Source of the DNA: Verrucomicrobiaceae bacterium
GTDB lineage: Bacteria; Verrucomicrobiota; Verrucomicrobiia; Verrucomicrobiales; Verrucomicrobiaceae
Reading direction: 5' to 3'
Assembly: GCA_016795485.1 (NCBI GenBank)
Contig: JAEUHM010000002.1
Span: 1-56,387, forward strand
Length of the DNA stretch: 56,387 bases
The translations under genes and the position numbers were made by a program. Positions 8,839-16,616 of this stretch are shown in pieces (within the stretch, counting starts at the first letter, position 1; the number at the start of each line of letters is the position of its first letter). The notes under the pieces were generated by a model. That model was not told the DNA's origin and searched no databases. It saw only the letters and a list, made by a program, of their open reading frames with translations.

Positions 8839-9066
8839 ATGCCTACTTACGTTTACGAAACCATTCCCCAAACTGAGACTGAGAGCGCTCAGCGCTTTGA
8901 GGTGCGTCAGAGCATGAGTGACAAGCCGCTCACCGCACATCCAGAGACCGGAGTGCCCGTTCGGCGTCTGATTTCAGGCGGCACTGGCTTGATGGGTGGC
9001 GCGGGCGTGTCTAGCGCTCCTCGGCCTTCGGGAGGTTGCGGTTCTGGTTGCGGTTGCCACAATTGA
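8839..9066 (+). CDS. Small FmdB-like protein lacking the zinc-ribbon cysteines
   Basis: A 75-aa protein opening MPTYVYETIPQ, like the MPTYEYRC start of FmdB-type zinc ribbons, and keeping the family's P-x-V-R-R-L-I-S motif at about 55-60. The two internal CxxC pairs that normally bind zinc are absent. The only cysteines are in the tail GGCGSGCGCHN. This cysteine-poor variant is, as I recall, frequent in the Planctomycetota-Verrucomicrobiota group. Role unknown, possibly metal-related through the Cys/His tail. It is 19 bp ahead of the glycosyltransferase and likely co-transcribed with it. The upstream gap to 8652 is divergent with the NtrC-type gene. Confidence 0.75.
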   Translation: MPTYVYETIPQTETESAQRFEVRQSMSDKPLTAHPETGVPVRRLISGGTGLMGGAGVSSAPRPSGGCGSGCGCHN

Positions 9067-9085
9067 CGCCGCACTGACTGCGATC

Positions 9086-9877
9086 ATGCCGGGACTACCG
9101 CTTCCACTCTCGATCTCCATCATCTCCCTCAACGAAGAGGGCAATCTTCGGCGCTGTCTGGAGAGTGTGAAGGGCCTTGCTCAGGAGATTGTGGTCGTAG
9201 ATTCCGGTTCCAAGGACCGGACTTGTGAGGTGGCTGCGGAGTTTGGTGCAAAGGTGGTGCATCAGGACTGGCTGGGGCACCGTGATCAGAAGAATGTAGC
9301 GCTGAAGCTCTGCACTCAGCCCTGGGTGCTGGCTTTGGACTGTGACGAGGCGTTTTCTGACGATCTGCGAGCCTCTGTGCTGGCGTTTTTTGATAAACCG
9401 GACGCGGATCGGCCTCCCGGAGCGTGGATGAATCGACGTACTTGGTTCATGGGCCGATGGATCACTCATGGCGACTGGTATCCAGATGCCAAGCTGAGGA
9501 TTTTTCGACGTGAACTGGCGCATTGGGGCGGAAGTCCAGAGCACGACAAGATTGTGCTTCAGGGTGAGGAAGATCGCCGCACGATTCATCTGCGAGGTGA
9601 TCTGCTGCATTACTCCTTTCGCGACACCAATCACTTTTTGACCAAGCAGGCGGGCTATGCGGATGTGTTTTTGCAGCGCGAGTTGGCAAAGAATCTTGGC
9701 TTTTCTTGGATGAAAGTCATCGCTAGGCCCATCTGGCGGTTTTTTCGTTCCTATGTGTTGAGGCTCGGCTTTCTGGATGGCTTCCCTGGACTTTGGATCG
9801 CTGTGGCAACGGGCTTCTTCACGTTTCAGCGCTACAGCCGCACCTACGAGCACTCAGCAGGCAAATCCGGATCATGA
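9086..9877 (+). CDS. Glycosyltransferase family 2, beta-1,4-glucosyltransferase-like
   Basis: A 263-aa GT-A enzyme: SIISLNEEGNLRRCLESV at the N-terminus, VVDSGSKDRT and LDCDEAFSDD as the nucleotide-sugar/metal (DxD-like) positions, and a catalytic-region WGGSPEHDKI. The arrangement resembles the WaaE/KDO-associated subfamily that decorates the lipopolysaccharide inner core. The C-terminal stretch (FFRSYVLRLGFLDGFPGLWI) is amphipathic and likely contacts the membrane. ATG 9086 (MPGLPLPLSI) fits the domain start better than the upstream in-frame starts. It overlaps the next glycosyltransferase by ATGA, so the two are translated together. The acceptor sugar cannot be named. Confidence 0.88.
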   Translation: MPGLPLPLSISIISLNEEGNLRRCLESVKGLAQEIVVVDSGSKDRTCEVAAEFGAKVVHQDWLGHRDQKNVALKLCTQPWVLALDCDEAFSDDLRASVLAFFDKPDADRPPGAWMNRRTWFMGRWITHGDWYPDAKLRIFRRELAHWGGSPEHDKIVLQGEEDRRTIHLRGDLLHYSFRDTNHFLTKQAGYADVFLQRELAKNLGFSWMKVIARPIWRFFRSYVLRLGFLDGFPGLWIAVATGFFTFQRYSRTYEHSAGKSGS

Positions 9878-10986
9878 AGATTGGCCTGATCTATCATCAG
9901 TACAAGCCCGCTGGCGGGCTGGAGAAGTACTTGATTGAGTTCACCCGCAAGTTGCGGCTGGCTGGGCATGAGTTGCATGTGTTGACTTCTGAGGTGGCGG
10001 GGAACGTGCGGCAGAGTCTGGATGTCACCTGGCATGAGGTGCCAAAGCCTCAAGGACTGCCCATGCTGCGTTTGTGGCACTTCAACAAGGTGGCGGCCAG
10101 AGAGGCGGAGCGACTGCTAGTGGATGTGACCGTCGGCTTTGGCCGCACCACGACTCACGACTTGCATCGGGCAGGCGGTGGGTCTCATGCGATGTATTCG
10201 CGGCTCTTGCCCTGGTACAAGCGCTATTCGCCCAAGAACCTTCTGGAACTCAAACTGGAGAAGGATCTCTACCAGAGGGGTGGTACCAATGCGTTTGTCT
10301 TCAACTCGGCGCGGGTGATGGCGCAGATCAGTGGCCTCTATCCCGCTTCCTTGGAAAAGGGGCATGTCATTTACACGCCCGTCGATTCCGAGACGTTTAA
10401 GCCCTCGACAGATCGCAGGAAGCATCGAGAACAGATTTGTCAGCAACTGAACACAGATCCGTGGCGACCCATTGGACTGTTTGTCTCGCTCAGTCACCGC
10501 CGGAAAGGGCTGGAGACGCTTCTTCAAGCATGGAGGAATCTCGATGCTACGCTCTGGATCGTGGGCAAGCCGCTAGGCCAAGAGTGGCAAGCAAAGATTG
10601 ATGAGTTTGGCTTGTCCAACCGAGTCCGCGCTCTGCCCGTGCGCGATGATTTGCCCGCGCTGTATCAGGCGGCGGACTGGTTTGTGCATCCCACGCTCTA
10701 CGATGCATGCGCCAACACGGTACTTCAGTCCATGTGTGCTGGCCTACCGGGGATCATTTCGACTCAGGACGGAGCAATTGATCACATCAAGGATGGCGAA
10801 AATGGATTCCTGCTCAGGAATGCGCGCGATGCGAACACCCTGCACGAGGTTTTGAAGAAGGCATTCGACGTCGATGAGGATCGAAGATTGGAAATGGGCC
10901 TCAGAGCACGGGAAACCATGCTGCCGCTGACATGGGAGGCGCATCTGGAAGGCTGGAAGCCACTGCTAGAGAGCCGTGGCCGATAG
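9874..10986 (+). CDS. Glycosyltransferase family 4
   Basis: A 370-aa GT-B enzyme. Its N-terminal MKIGLIYHQYKPAGGLEKYL has the glycine-rich acceptor loop, and its C-terminal half has the donor-binding region (YDACANTVLQSMCAGLPGII, with the family E replaced by the A-N-T-V-L-Q context). The HRAGGGSHAMYSR segment resembles the WaaG-like group acting on lipopolysaccharide core heptose, but the assignment is only to family level. The ATG at 9874 overlaps the stop of the preceding glycosyltransferase (ATGA). The ArsC-like gene follows after 37 bp. Confidence 0.88.
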   Translation: MKIGLIYHQYKPAGGLEKYLIEFTRKLRLAGHELHVLTSEVAGNVRQSLDVTWHEVPKPQGLPMLRLWHFNKVAAREAERLLVDVTVGFGRTTTHDLHRAGGGSHAMYSRLLPWYKRYSPKNLLELKLEKDLYQRGGTNAFVFNSARVMAQISGLYPASLEKGHVIYTPVDSETFKPSTDRRKHREQICQQLNTDPWRPIGLFVSLSHRRKGLETLLQAWRNLDATLWIVGKPLGQEWQAKIDEFGLSNRVRALPVRDDLPALYQAADWFVHPTLYDACANTVLQSMCAGLPGIISTQDGAIDHIKDGENGFLLRNARDANTLHEVLKKAFDVDEDRRLEMGLRARETMLPLTWEAHLEGWKPLLESRGR

Positions 10987-11023
10987 TTGCACATCTGTCT
11001 GTTACGCACACCATAGCGACCCA

Positions 11024-11392
11024 ATGTCCAACTTGCGTGTCTACACCTACAAAGCCTGCTCCACGTGCCGAAATGCGACGAAGTGGCTGAATGCCAACAA
11101 AATCGCCTTCACCGAACTCCCGATTCGCGAAACGCCGCCAACTTCAAAAGAACTGGCAGCCATGATGAAGGCTAAAGGCAGCCTGAGGCCTCTGTTTAAC
11201 ACTTCTAGTGCTGATTACCGAGAAGCTGGCATCAAAGACAAAATCGACTCAATGACTGCGACCGAGGCCTTTGGGATGATGCAGAAGAATGGAAATCTCG
11301 TGAAACGTCCATTTTTGATCGACGAGAAGCGCGGCATCTACCTCACGGGTTTCAAAGAGGATGAGTGGCGTGCAGTCCTGGGAGCGGGCTGA
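11024..11392 (+). CDS. ArsC/Spx-family thioredoxin-fold protein
   Basis: A 122-aa protein with the family fold and an N-terminal CSTC pair (Cys12 and Cys15, in YKACSTCRNA). LRPLFNTSSADYREAG and VKRPFLIDEKRGIYLTGF are the conserved blocks of the YffB/ArsC/Spx group. Members act as glutaredoxin-coupled arsenate reductases or redox-sensing regulators. The CxxC at the N-terminus is Spx-like, but there is no ars context, so I do not call arsenate reduction. The ATG at 11024 is chosen because the upstream extension (from 10976) has no family similarity. It stands alone between the glycosyltransferase pair and the FkbM gene. Confidence 0.85.
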   Translation: MSNLRVYTYKACSTCRNATKWLNANKIAFTELPIRETPPTSKELAAMMKAKGSLRPLFNTSSADYREAGIKDKIDSMTATEAFGMMQKNGNLVKRPFLIDEKRGIYLTGFKEDEWRAVLGAG

Positions 11393-11442
11393 GGCAATAA
11401 TCCGCTGTATTCACCGATGATTTTGGTTAAGGACACGCGACA

Positions 11443-12279
11443 ATGCCATCACTTCGTCAACTTTTGGGGCTCGTCGGGCCAAAGCAGCTGAAAAAGCTTG
11501 AAGACGAACTCAAAAAGGTCCGCAAGTCCGTGGCTGACGATTCTCGTGATTTGAAGCGGGAGTTCGACAAGCTGAAGACGTCATTTTCCAAGCATCTAGG
11601 TGGACTTGAGCCGCAATTGGCCGCGCGCCCCGGCACCATGCCCGGCATGATCAAACGTCTCCATCGGGAGGGCTACGACATTGGCACGATTATCGACGTG
11701 GGCGCTTCAGATGGCCAATGGTCGAGGCTGGCCATGGAGTGGTTCACCGCTTGTCATTACCTTCTGGTAGAGGCTCAGCCTTATCATGAGAAGGCATTGG
11801 CGGAGTTCAGTGCTAGCAAACCCAACGTCTCCGTGGCCATGGCGGCTGCGGGTTCTAAGCTTGGAGAGGTGCACTTTGATGCCACAGATCCGTTCGGCGG
11901 CCGAGCGCTGGACAATCCTCACCCGAGTAAGAACATCGTCGTTCCAATGACGACCTTGGACCACGAAGTCAGCAGCCGAGGACTAAAAGGGCCATTCTTG
12001 ATCAAGTTCGACACGCATGGTTATGAGGTGCCAATCCTCGAAGGCGCTAGTGAAACGCTGAAGAATACGAGCGCCATTGTCATGGAGTGTTACAACTTCC
12101 CGCTTGGGCTAGGCAGCCTCATGCTCCCGGAAATGTGTGCCTATCTCGCTAGGCTCGGATTTCGCATGGTGGACATGGGAGAAGTGGTCCACCGTGAGAG
12201 TGACGGTGCCCTTTGGCAGATGGATGTGGTGTTTGTGCGGAATGATCGGGCGGAGTTTGCCTGCAAGCGCTTCCGCTAG
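11443..12279 (+). CDS. FkbM-family SAM-dependent methyltransferase
   Basis: A 278-aa protein with a charged, coiled-coil-like N-terminus (about 12-50, LKKLEDELKKVRKS) followed by an FkbM methyltransferase domain: the SAM-binding motif IIDVGASDGQWSRL (about 86-99) and the FkbM block FLIKFDTHGYEVPILEGA (about 185-202). Such enzymes O-methylate sugars or secondary metabolites and often occur near glycosyltransferases, as here. The substrate is unknown. The start codon is the only one giving the coiled-coil N-terminus. Confidence 0.88.
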   Translation: MPSLRQLLGLVGPKQLKKLEDELKKVRKSVADDSRDLKREFDKLKTSFSKHLGGLEPQLAARPGTMPGMIKRLHREGYDIGTIIDVGASDGQWSRLAMEWFTACHYLLVEAQPYHEKALAEFSASKPNVSVAMAAAGSKLGEVHFDATDPFGGRALDNPHPSKNIVVPMTTLDHEVSSRGLKGPFLIKFDTHGYEVPILEGASETLKNTSAIVMECYNFPLGLGSLMLPEMCAYLARLGFRMVDMGEVVHRESDGALWQMDVVFVRNDRAEFACKRFR

Positions 12280-12313
12280 ACAAAACTTCCGGCAAAAAGA
12301 AACGGCGCGCGCC

Positions 12314-12341
12314 TTGACGCTGCCCGCGTCATTCCTATGGT
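12314..12341 (+). promoter_or_regulatory. Possible sigma-70 promoter ahead of sucC
   Basis: TTGACG (12314-12319), a 16-bp spacer and TATGGT (12336-12341) lie just upstream of the sucC ATG at 12352. If used, the transcript would begin a few bases before the start codon and be almost leaderless, which agrees with the lack of a Shine-Dalgarno sequence. This is a match by eye only. Confidence 0.3.
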
Positions 12342-12351
12342 CGCGGCGCAC

Positions 12352-13542
12352 ATGAACATTCACGAATATCAGGCCAAGCAGTTGTTTGACAAATACGGGG
12401 TGGCCACGCCCAAAGGAATCGTAGCTTCCACCGCCGAGGAGGCAGGTAAAGCAGCACGTGACATCGGTGGAGAAGGATTGGTCGTGAAGGCTCAGATCCA
12501 CGCTGGTGGCCGCGGCAAAGGCACTTTCAAGAACGGCTTCAAAGGTGGCGTTCACGTCATCAATACTCCAGAAGAAGCCCAAGACATCGCTGGCAAAATG
12601 CTCGGGCAGACGCTCGTGACTCATCAAACAGGTCCCGATGGCAAACTGGTGAGCAAGGTGTTGATCGCGAAGTCAGTGGACATCAAGAAGGAATACTATT
12701 TCGCAGTGCTCTTTGACCGCAGCGCCTCCTGCCACTCCATCATCGCCTCGACAGAAGGTGGCATGAACATTGAGGAAGTCGCAGAGAAGACGCCTGAGAA
12801 GATCATCAAGACGCGTGTGCATCCCACGCTTGGTTTGCAGAGCTACCAGTGCCGCAAGATCGCTGCTGCTCTGGGACTTACTGGACCACTGATGAATCAG
12901 GCCGTGAAGCTTTTCACCGCAGTCTATAACATGTATGTGAAGACCGACTGCTCTTTGGTGGAGATCAATCCGCTCGCAGTCACTACGGACGGCCAACTCG
13001 TGGCGCTCGACGCTAAGTTTAACTTCGATGACAACGCGCTGTATCGTCAGGCAGACGTGGTCGCCATGCGCGACAAGACGGAGGAAGATCCGCGTGAAGT
13101 CGCAGCCAGCGAATACAATCTCAACTACATCGGACTGGATGGAAACATCGCTTGTCTGGTCAATGGTGCAGGTCTCGCCATGGCCACGATGGACATCATC
13201 AAGCATCACGGCGGCGAGCCAGCTAACTTCCTCGACGTCGGTGGCGGTGCCTCGCGTGAGCAAGTGGCTGCTGCATTCAAGATCATCCTGGGCGATCCCA
13301 ATGTGCAGGGCATTCTGGTGAACATCTTTGGCGGCATCATGGACTGCAAAGTCATCGCTGATGGAATCATCGCTGCCGCGCAAGAAACCGGTCTCAACTT
13401 GCCATTGGTCGTCAGACTTGAGGGCAATAACGTTGATGCGGGCAAAGCCACATTGACCAGTTCCGGTCTCGCCATCACCAGTGCTGACGACATCAATGAC
13501 GCTGCCGCCAAGATCGTTGGCGCAGTGAAGAAGGCTGCCTAA
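12352..13542 (+). CDS. sucC: Succinyl-CoA synthetase, beta subunit (ADP-forming type)
   Basis: A 396-aa ATP-grasp subunit of the TCA-cycle enzyme that interconverts succinyl-CoA and succinate with nucleotide phosphorylation. Typical blocks are [39 protein letters not shown], the [18 protein letters not shown] stretch and FLDVGGGAS. The ATG at 12352 is the canonical family start. The alpha subunit gene sucD, normally immediately downstream, is absent. A strong terminator follows and the next gene is convergent, so the partner must be encoded elsewhere. Confidence 0.96.
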   Translation: MNIHEYQAKQLFDKYGVATPKGIVASTAEEAGKAARDIGGEGLVVKAQIHAGGRGKGTFKNGFKGGVHVINTPEEAQDIAGKMLGQTLVTHQTGPDGKLVSKVLIAKSVDIKKEYYFAVLFDRSASCHSIIASTEGGMNIEEVAEKTPEKIIKTRVHPTLGLQSYQCRKIAAALGLTGPLMNQAVKLFTAVYNMYVKTDCSLVEINPLAVTTDGQLVALDAKFNFDDNALYRQADVVAMRDKTEEDPREVAASEYNLNYIGLDGNIACLVNGAGLAMATMDIIKHHGGEPANFLDVGGGASREQVAAAFKIILGDPNVQGILVNIFGGIMDCKVIADGIIAAAQETGLNLPLVVRLEGNNVDAGKATLTSSGLAITSADDINDAAAKIVGAVKKAA

Positions 13543-13566
13543 CTCGTCCGTTACGAGCGCTTTCCG

Positions 13567-13613
13567 AGCGCGCAATGGATTCAGTGAATCTGAATCACAT
13601 TGCGCGCTTTTTT
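13567..13613 (+). terminator. Rho-independent terminator of sucC
   Basis: An 11-bp perfect stem (AGCGCGCAATG at 13567-13577 with its complement at 13598-13608) encloses a second 7-bp stem (GATTCAG at 13578-13584 with CTGAATC at 13590-13596). It is followed by TTTTTT (13608-13613). The hairpin extends into the last codons of the convergent gene whose stop is at 13581. Confidence 0.9.
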
Positions 13614-14648
13614 GTTGGGCTCCAAGATCGTTATCGCCGGGATGTGGAGCTTCTCGAAGCGCGGATTGGAGCTGAAGGTCGATTGAATCGCACGTGACAA
13701 GCCAGGGATATCGGACTTCGGCATGCCCATGGCATCTGGGTCCTCTTTGGTAAATGAGTTGAAGTGACTCAGCACCACGTGCCTCGGCTTGAGCCGTCCT
13801 AGATGCTGCTGTGGATAACCCGGCACATTTCCTGCCGAAGGAGCAAGCGCAAGCACGACATCCACCGCGACATTATCCGGCACGCTGTTCGGCAGTTCTT
13901 CGAGGTCATAGGGTGCACCGAGGTAGAACACCTTGAAGGATTTGGCCGGACTGCGGATGTCGATCAAGTAGTTGTAGACTTCTCCGCATTGGAAGTCGAA
14001 GACACTCGACGGTGGAGAAGTTCGCGGTGATGTGATTTTACCATTTAGGAAAGTAAGACCACATTTGAGATGAGGTGCGTGTTTGGAAAGATAGGGCGTG
14101 ATCGTGATCCTGTAGCCAGGGGCATTCGTTGAAGGCGAAAACGCTTGCCCGGAAACGGTGATTTCATGGCACCGAGTCGTGATGGAGGGCTGTTGCCATC
14201 CCGCCAAAAGGTTCTTAGCACTGACGCTTCCATAAAGCGGAACGTTGGCCCAGGCAGACTGCGTCATGGCACCATAGGCATCCAGAATGTGATCGTGGTG
14301 CGAGTGATTGATGATGACAGCATCTGGCACCGGAATGCGACCCAGCGTGACATCCACACGTGCCGGATCAGAGACAAGGTTGTTTAAGCGGAGACGATTC
14401 GTGACAAATGGATCAGTCAAAACTTGGGCATGGCCGAGTTGGATGAGATGACAGGCCGTCCCGAGCCAGTACAGCTGAAGAGTAGAGTCAAATCCCGGCT
14501 CCCCGACATCAATGGCACTATCAGATCGCCTGACTTCGATAATCGCACCATCAACCGCAGGCATCTTCTTCGGCGTTTGAGTGCAAGTAACAAGCACCCA
14601 AGAGAAAACCGGCACCAAGGCACACACAAAGGGAGTCGTACGCTTCAT
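13581..14648 (-). CDS. Metallo-beta-lactamase-fold hydrolase, probably exported
   Basis: A 355-aa protein with a hydrophobic N-terminus (FVCALVPVFSWVLVTC) that could be a signal peptide. A Cys follows LVT, a poor lipobox. The metal-binding motif is HSHHDH (in VIINHSHHDHIL), after the strand TACHLIQLGHAQVLTDPF typical of the UlaG/RomA-like MBL group. Later Asp and His positions (FYLGAPYD, LSHFNSF) fit the family. The substrate is unknown. Its 3' end overlaps the sucC terminator hairpin. Confidence 0.82.
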   Translation of the reverse strand: MKRTTPFVCALVPVFSWVLVTCTQTPKKMPAVDGAIIEVRRSDSAIDVGEPGFDSTLQLYWLGTACHLIQLGHAQVLTDPFVTNRLRLNNLVSDPARVDVTLGRIPVPDAVIINHSHHDHILDAYGAMTQSAWANVPLYGSVSAKNLLAGWQQPSITTRCHEITVSGQAFSPSTNAPGYRITITPYLSKHAPHLKCGLTFLNGKITSPRTSPPSSVFDFQCGEVYNYLIDIRSPAKSFKVFYLGAPYDLEELPNSVPDNVAVDVVLALAPSAGNVPGYPQQHLGRLKPRHVVLSHFNSFTKEDPDAMGMPKSDIPGLSRAIQSTFSSNPRFEKLHIPAITILEPNKKARNVIQIH

Positions 14649-14741
14649 TCAAGCATCATGAGGGACTGGCGCGACATCCAGCAACATGATTCTACGGAGA
14701 AAGTCACCCCGGACCCAGATTGGCTTACTACAGAGGAGAGG

Positions 14742-15680
14742 CTAGATGCCATCCAGCCAACCCACGGTAGCAGCTAACGCCTGGTCGCGATCTACATCTT
14801 CTGTCACGACATGGGCACTGGCCTCTGCGAAGAACTGAGTGGCTCTACCACTGGCCAACTCGGAACGAATGAATGCGTTGTATTCATCGCGCTGCTTCTC
14901 AAAGCCGTTGATCGCTACCAAGTCTTTGCCGCCCCAGATGGCTAGGACTGGCATCGTGAGCCCACCGGCAACCTTTCGGGCTTGTTCTCCCATTTTGATG
15001 GCCTCCACGAGGCAGCGAATCTTGATCCCAGCCTTTACCCGGTCTTCTGAGTGCTTCCAGCGGCGATCAAATCCCTCATCCGTTGTCATCATCATGCCTT
15101 TCCAGTCCATGTAACGAAGGTGAGGCCACCTTGCCGCGCCAAACACTTTCCCAAACACAATCCCTGCCCAGGAAGAGATGTCCATCATGCTGTAGCCTGG
15201 CGAGTGGACGATCAAGCCAGCGGGCATTGCATCGCCAGGAGCGTCTTTGAGCGCTGCCATTGCCGTTACTGCTCCAAAGCTGTGCCCATGCCAGAACACT
15301 GGGACACCGGGATGTATTTTGCTTACGTATTGATGAAATCCGCGCAAATCATTGATCCAGTTCACCCAGTTACGCTCATCTCCCTGGGAGCCGAGCGCTC
15401 CATAAACGCTGGTGCGGTTCTCTGTGCCGTACACGGCATAACCGTGCTTCGGCAGTTCATTAGTGATGGAGGCATAGTCCCCTGTCACCCCATCCAGCCC
15501 TGGGAAGGTCAACAGCACGCCTTTGGGCGGCAACGCGTCTGGCAATGACTTGATGAAGGGGAGCGTAAAGCCGTCTGGAGTGGGCCAAACATGAGCCGGA
15601 GGCTCGGTATGACACTTCGGGAATGCCTTCTCAGGCGGTAGCGTGCCGGATGCGTTGTTCTTGAGAAGTGTAGCGAACAT
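14742..15680 (-). CDS. Alpha/beta hydrolase, S33/lysophospholipase-like
   Basis: A 312-aa protein with the nucleophile elbow GHSFG (in FWHGHSFGAVTAM), an oxyanion-region VLLTFPGLDGVTGDYAS, a late Asp strand (MPVLAIWGGKDLV) and a C-terminal His (SAHVVTEDVDRD). These give a plausible Ser-Asp-His triad of the monoglyceride-lipase or serine-aminopeptidase-S33 group. No signal peptide is seen, so it is probably cytoplasmic. The frame extends to a GTG at 15689. I chose the ATG at 15680. It directly follows the secreted-protein operon gene on the same strand and may be its last, functionally unrelated, member. Confidence 0.82.
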   Translation of the reverse strand: MFATLLKNNASGTLPPEKAFPKCHTEPPAHVWPTPDGFTLPFIKSLPDALPPKGVLLTFPGLDGVTGDYASITNELPKHGYAVYGTENRTSVYGALGSQGDERNWVNWINDLRGFHQYVSKIHPGVPVFWHGHSFGAVTAMAALKDAPGDAMPAGLIVHSPGYSMMDISSWAGIVFGKVFGAARWPHLRYMDWKGMMMTTDEGFDRRWKHSEDRVKAGIKIRCLVEAIKMGEQARKVAGGLTMPVLAIWGGKDLVAINGFEKQRDEYNAFIRSELASGRATQFFAEASAHVVTEDVDRDQALAATVGWLDGI

Positions 15681-15690
15681 GACCGGCACA

Positions 15691-16602
15691 CTATGGAGCC
15701 GATATCCCTAGACGGGCAAACTTTCTCGTAGCTGTTCCTAGCGGAATGGTGGCTTTCCACTGCTGAGCAGTGCTGTTGTTGCTCAGAAAGGTATAACCCA
15801 CCCCTGCGGTGCTCCAGCTTGTGCCCAGCAGGGTATCGCTCCACTGCACTTCGAAGTTCAGACCCATGGCCAGGGCCGCAAGACTGCGGGTGTAGTAGTA
15901 CTCTAGGTTGGAGCCATTTTTCACTGCGGTCACTGGCAGCACACTGGACTGAGTGGGGTCTAGGTCAGTGGCAAACTCCATCAAGTTGCTGATGTTATCC
16001 TTGTCCGGGTCCTGCTCAGGCGTGGCGTTGGGGTTGTTGAAGCCGAAGTACTGCACTTGCCAAGTGTCCAGGATGCCGTCGTTGGCATAGCTGCCCAGGT
16101 CATCGTTGCTGATGTTTAGCACCATGAGGCCCTGGGAGCCTTCCGCTCCGAGGTAGCTGGCTTTCACCACGGCGGCAGTGTTTTGATAAACATGGTCCAC
16201 TGTGGCAAGGCCGCTGCTGCTGATGCTCACGATGGGGCCACTGACCACGCTCCAGGTGACTGAGGAGGACATAGCGTCCAAGGTGGTGTCGTCGTCCAAG
16301 GTAGCTGTCACAGTGATTTGGCGTGTGGACGCTTCGTTCACCGTGGGAGGTGAGGCGGCGAGTTGGAGGTCCGTCACCTCCGTTAGCTGGGAGATGTAGC
16401 CCTGCTTGTTGGTTTCTGCGGGAGAAGCCACGGAGGAGATGCCGGTGATGCCGCCCAGGCTGCCAGCGTTCGTGTAGCTGACGCTGGACGTTTGCCGCCC
16501 GCCGCTGTCGGCATTCTCGGTAGCCACGTTGTAGCTGGTGCTGGCGCGGGGTCCGGCAAAGGCCACCACGCTGCAGAAGATGAAGGCGATGCTCGTTCTC
16601 AT
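15691..16602 (-). CDS. Secreted protein with bacterial Ig-like and Asp-rich segments
   Basis: A 303-aa protein with a signal peptide (MRTSIAFIFCSVVAFA). An Ig-like segment at about 75-165 has alternating beta-strand sequence (RQITVTATLDDDTT, SGLATVDHVYQNTAAVVKAS). An Asp-rich, calcium-binding-like segment follows (DGILDTWQVQYFGF, then DPDKDNISNLMEFATDLDP), as in thrombospondin-type-3/dockerin-like tails of Verrucomicrobiota surface proteins. Function unknown. It starts 14 bp after the S74 protein gene and is the likely distal gene of that operon. Confidence 0.75.
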   Translation of the reverse strand: MRTSIAFIFCSVVAFAGPRASTSYNVATENADSGGRQTSSVSYTNAGSLGGITGISSVASPAETNKQGYISQLTEVTDLQLAASPPTVNEASTRQITVTATLDDDTTLDAMSSSVTWSVVSGPIVSISSSGLATVDHVYQNTAAVVKASYLGAEGSQGLMVLNISNDDLGSYANDGILDTWQVQYFGFNNPNATPEQDPDKDNISNLMEFATDLDPTQSSVLPVTAVKNGSNLEYYYTRSLAALAMGLNFEVQWSDTLLGTSWSTAGVGYTFLSNNSTAQQWKATIPLGTATRKFARLGISAP

Positions 16603-16616
16603 GGCGCGACCTCCGT

